DNA from: Shimia sp. R9_2
GTDB taxonomy: Bacteria > Pseudomonadota > Alphaproteobacteria > Rhodobacterales > Rhodobacteraceae
DNA length: 64,000 bases
NCBI RefSeq assembly: GCF_017743735.1
Contig: NZ_JAGHRO010000004.1
Span: 62,001 to 126,000, forward strand
Direction: 5' to 3'
Shown here: positions 61,579-64,000 of the stretch, one piece after another
How positions within the stretch are numbered: position 1 is the first letter of the stretch
Layout: each line of letters starts with the position of its first letter
Made by a program: the position numbers and the translations under genes
Notes under the pieces: model-generated
Told to the model about the DNA's origin: nothing
What the model saw: only the letters and a program-made list of their open reading frames with translations
Database searches by the model: none

Positions 61579-63072
61579 CAAGTGAAGGCTTCTATTGTCT
61601 TTCATACCGATTTTAGGCTCATCCAACTACGTGCAGCACATTCCGTAAGAGATGTCGCACTTGCCCTTGGCTTAGACCCTAAAAAATTCTTTCATGTGTT
61701 AAAGCACACTGATGACGGCCGATACTACCGAGACTTTGAAATCCCAAAAAAGACTGGTGGATACCGCCAAATTTCTAAGCCCGTAAAAGGTCTGGCCCTA
61801 GCACAGGATCGCCTCTCTACGATCCTTGATCACGTCTATAACCCCGGCTCATACGTTAAGGCTTTTGTGAAAAAAACTTCGTTCGTCGAGAACGCAAGAT
61901 ATCACAAGGCACAACGATGGATACTCAACATTGACCTGAAAGACTTTTTCCCTTCGATTTCGTTCCCGAGAGTCCGTGGACTGTTTTTGTCAACGCTCTT
62001 CGGTTTCAATGAAAGAGTTGCGACAATTTTGGCAAGAATATGTACCTACAAAGGTTCTCTGCCCCAAGGAGCCAGTACATCTCCAAGACTCGCCAATATC
62101 ATCGCCAAATCTCTGGACAAAAAGATATTGGAGATCGCGAAAAGCCATCAGTTAAAGTACACTCGCTACTCCGACGACATATCTTTATCTTCCTCCAAGA
62201 AGGTGATCCCAACCTTGGTTGTGAAAAATTTTCACGATAACCCCGATGGCAGAGACGTCATACTTGGAGACGGTCTCAAAAACGCCGTTCGAAGTTCCGG
62301 TTTTTTCATAAACGCGTCTAAAACACGTCTGATGATGCCCAATAACCGCCAGGAAGTAACTGGCTTAGTGGTAAACAAGCGGGTCAATGTCCGTAGAACA
62401 GACATCGCAAAGCTTCGAATGAAAATACACTCCGTAAAGAAAGTCGGATTTAGCGAGGCCGCAAAAGTTTGGGTCGACGGTAATGAAGCTCAACTAAAGA
62501 ACCACCTCGTCGGGTGGCTCGCGCACATTCGACAAGTTCGCGGCCCCTCTGACCCTGTATTGGCGAAGCTCTGCCTGCAAGCTCACGAGGCAGGATTAAC
62601 AGAAATTAAATGGATAGAAGAATTGGCAGATATGAGCAAAGAATTTGACGTCTTTCTTTCTCACGCAAGCGAAGACAAAGAAAGAGTAAGAAGACTCCAA
62701 GCCGAGTTGGAAGAACGAAAGGTGTCAGTTTTCTTCGATGAGAGCACAATCAAATGGGGCGATTCTATCGTTGAGAAAGTGAATCATGGATTGCTCAAGT
62801 CCACCTTTTTCATCCCGTTTTTGACCGAAACTTTTTCAAAAAAAGGATGGACAAATAGAGAGCTAAACTCTGCTATTCAGATGAACATGACGCGCAAGCG
62901 CCGAATTCTTCCAATCAAGTCGCCAGACTTTGATGTTGATAGTAAGTACCCGCTGCTCAACGACACGCTTTATAAAACGTGGCCAAGAGATCCGGCAGAT
63001 GAAGCCGCCTTTATTTCCGAAATTTCGGACGAACTTGTTGCCTTGATCGAAATGGAAAAGTCCAGCGTTTAA
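61552..63072 (+). CDS. Retron reverse transcriptase fused to a TIR effector domain
   Basis: A 506-residue protein. The RT domain (about 60-330) has EIPKKTGGYRQISKP, the retron-specific NAxxH as NARYH (114-118), NIDLKDFFPSI (Asp128), GSLPQGASTSPRLAN (168-182), YSDD (206-209) and the retron VTG triplet (269-271). A C-terminal TIR domain (about 364-500) begins EFDVFLSHASEDKE and has WTNREL, with Glu437 as the likely NADase residue. The ATG at 61552 has GAGAG upstream; GTG 61582, right after the candidate a2 repeat, is an alternative. The region is clearly AT-richer than its flanks, so it was probably acquired. Expected role: anti-phage defence by abortive infection. Confidence 0.93.
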   Translation: MKSKERGSSQVKASIVFHTDFRLIQLRAAHSVRDVALALGLDPKKFFHVLKHTDDGRYYRDFEIPKKTGGYRQISKPVKGLALAQDRLSTILDHVYNPGSYVKAFVKKTSFVENARYHKAQRWILNIDLKDFFPSISFPRVRGLFLSTLFGFNERVATILARICTYKGSLPQGASTSPRLANIIAKSLDKKILEIAKSHQLKYTRYSDDISLSSSKKVIPTLVVKNFHDNPDGRDVILGDGLKNAVRSSGFFINASKTRLMMPNNRQEVTGLVVNKRVNVRRTDIAKLRMKIHSVKKVGFSEAAKVWVDGNEAQLKNHLVGWLAHIRQVRGPSDPVLAKLCLQAHEAGLTEIKWIEELADMSKEFDVFLSHASEDKERVRRLQAELEERKVSVFFDESTIKWGDSIVEKVNHGLLKSTFFIPFLTETFSKKGWTNRELNSAIQMNMTRKRRILPIKSPDFDVDSKYPLLNDTLYKTWPRDPADEAAFISEISDELVALIEMEKSSV

Positions 63073-63145
63073 AATGCTCTGCCAAAGCATAAAGCGAGGC
63101 ACAAAAGCAATGTACACAGACGAGATTTAAACGCACACAAAAGTC

Positions 63146-63187
63146 AGGGAATTGGAGCTCTAGCAACACTCCCTTTACCAATTCCCT
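63146..63187. repeat. Inverted repeat after the retron gene
   Basis: AGGGAATTGG (63146-63155) and CCAATTCCCT (63178-63187) are perfect inverted copies separated by 22 bases, 73 bases after the RT-TIR stop. There is no T-run, so it is not a classical terminator. It may be a transcription end signal or mark the island edge. Confidence 0.5.
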
Positions 63188-63231
63188 ACCCCACCGTCCC
63201 AAAGCAACATATTCAAGAATCGCAAACCTCC

Positions 63232-63264
63232 GCGATAACGACGCAATACAGACGCGATACCGAC
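63232..63264. repeat. Three imperfect 11-base tandem repeats
   Basis: GCGATAACGAC, GCAATACAGAC and GCGATACCGAC stand in tandem just beyond the uup stop codon. Each differs from the consensus at one to three positions. Role unknown. Confidence 0.55.
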
Positions 63265-63271
63265 GTGCGAT

Positions 63272-64000
63272 TCAGGTGTTGCGTTCGGCCTTTTCCTCAA
63301 GCGTCAGCCACTCTTCCTCGGCCTCCGCAAGCGCCGTTTGACGCTCCACCAGCGCCTCTGTCGCCTTCTGGAATTTCACCGGTTCTTTGGTGAAAAGCTC
63401 CGGATCTGCCATGAATTCTTCCAGCTTCGCGATCTCCGCTTCCAGCCGTTCCATGATCCCTGGCAGCGCCTCAAGGCGGTGCTTTTCGGTAAAGCTCAGC
63501 CCTGCTGCGGGCGCTTTTTCCTGCTTCACCTTCTCCGCTTTAGCTTTTGTTTTCTCAGCCTTTTTCGGCGCATCTTCCTGCCGCTGCGCTCGGTAATCCG
63601 ACCAGCCCCCGGCATAGGTTACAGCCCGGCCATTGCCTTCCATGGCGATGGTTGTGGTGGCCACGCGGTCCAGAAAATCCCGGTCGTGGCTGACCAAAAG
63701 CACGGTGCCGTCATAGTCATCCAGCAGCTCCTGCAGAAGATCCAAGGTCTCCACATCAAGGTCATTTGTCGGCTCGTCCATGACCAGAAGATTGCTCTCT
63801 TTGGCCATCAGTTTTGCGAGTAGCAACCGCGCCTTCTCACCGCCGGAAAGAGACCGCACCGGCGCTCTGGCCTGGCGGTCATCAAACAGAAATTCTTTAA
63901 GGTATCCAACAACATGCTTGGGGTTACCGCGCACCATCACCTGATCCGCCTTTCCCGAAACCCGCATCTCAGGGTCGCCCGTGAGACTGTCCCAGAGGGT
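63272..64000 (-). CDS. uup: ABC-F ATPase Uup, C-terminal part (runs off right edge)
   Basis: Reading leftward from the window edge, 242 residues of the second ATP-binding domain and the C-terminal tail are seen. The signature SLSGGEKARLLLAKL, Walker B LLVMDEPTNDLD and the switch His in LLVSHDRDFLDRV are present. A Lys/Glu-rich linker and a coiled coil (about 150-240) follow, as in Uup, which acts on ribosomes and DNA. The N-terminal half lies outside the window. Uup is preferred over EttA because of the C-terminal coiled coil. Confidence 0.85.
   Translation of the reverse strand, partial: TLWDSLTGDPEMRVSGKADQVMVRGNPKHVVGYLKEFLFDDRQARAPVRSLSGGEKARLLLAKLMAKESNLLVMDEPTNDLDVETLDLLQELLDDYDGTVLLVSHDRDFLDRVATTTIAMEGNGRAVTYAGGWSDYRAQRQEDAPKKAEKTKAKAEKVKQEKAPAAGLSFTEKHRLEALPGIMERLEAEIAKLEEFMADPELFTKEPVKFQKATEALVERQTALAEAEEEWLTLEEKAERNT

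Noticed and set aside
63146-63187. Retron-associated inverted repeat as an intrinsic terminator
   Set aside because: There is no T-run on either strand after the stem, so it is listed only as a repeat.

Overview
The window is chromosomal DNA from an alphaproteobacterium of the order Rhodobacterales, most likely the Roseobacter group. The grounds are GC-rich coding sequence with Roseobacter-like proteins throughout, a ctrA gene next to the DUF1153 gene for its inhibitor SciP, a DUF1127 protein, an LpxI-type lipid A pathway, alphaproteobacterial SOS boxes of the form GTTC-N7-GTTC, and many intergenic elements of the AATATCCCGGGG type. I saw no rRNA, tRNA, CRISPR array or complete insertion sequence. 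Most of the window is housekeeping DNA.

Layout. 1-2.7 kb: the truncated N-terminus of a GntR/MocR-type regulator divergent from a DUF1127 gene, then DUF2459, a PaaI-type thioesterase and an enoyl-CoA hydratase-like gene. 2.7-6 kb: trmFO, gluQRS, hisI and an IscU/NifU-like scaffold. 6-11 kb: a leftward recG-ligA pair, followed by a 40-residue membrane protein gene preceded by SOS boxes and a structured untranslated stretch ending in a terminator. 11-13.4 kb: ctrA and sciP, with mnmA divergent. 13.4-27.4 kb: the leftward envelope and translation cluster pyrH-frr-uppS-cdsA-dxr-rseP-bamA-skp-fabZ-lpxA-lpxI-lpxB plus a CadD-like transporter, broken between pyrH and frr by an oppositely oriented formate/nitrite transporter gene. 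27.4-36 kb: miaA, an AraC regulator, a lytic transglycosylase, ssb, a peptidoglycan-binding-domain protein, pepT and a fasciclin-RTX protein. 36-45.8 kb: aroK-aroB, two exported or membrane proteins of unknown function, xerD, a metallophosphatase-like gene, a solute-binding protein, a CNNM/CorC protein, a DMT transporter and eno. 45.8-55.9 kb: a cupin, a fatty acid desaturase, anmK, tyrS, an SDR, an Ada-like zinc-motif protein, an HAD phosphatase, a MaoC hydratase, ribF, a YcgN-type protein, threonine aldolase and a DUF6500-like protein.

55.9-64 kb is the accessory part. It has an AT-richer orphan RNA ligase, a ribbon-helix-helix/Fic toxin-antitoxin operon with a perfect palindrome over its -10 box, an HxlR regulator divergent from a SnoaL-like protein, an alpha/beta hydrolase, a DsbA-like isomerase and prs. 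An AT-rich gene then encodes a retron reverse transcriptase fused to a C-terminal TIR domain, followed by the truncated uup ABC-F gene.

The most interesting system is the retron-TIR locus at about 61.4-63.1 kb. The protein has both retron RT signatures (NAxxH and VTG), a YSDD active site and a TIR domain with its candidate catalytic Glu. A perfect 11-bp inverted repeat (61458-61468 and 61568-61578) frames a hairpin-forming stretch that is a good candidate for the msr-msd RNA. It probably acts as a one-gene anti-phage abortive-infection system. Next in interest are the SOS-boxed 40-residue membrane peptide beside recG, which recalls SOS-induced division inhibitors such as Caulobacter SidA, and the RNA ligase and Fic module.
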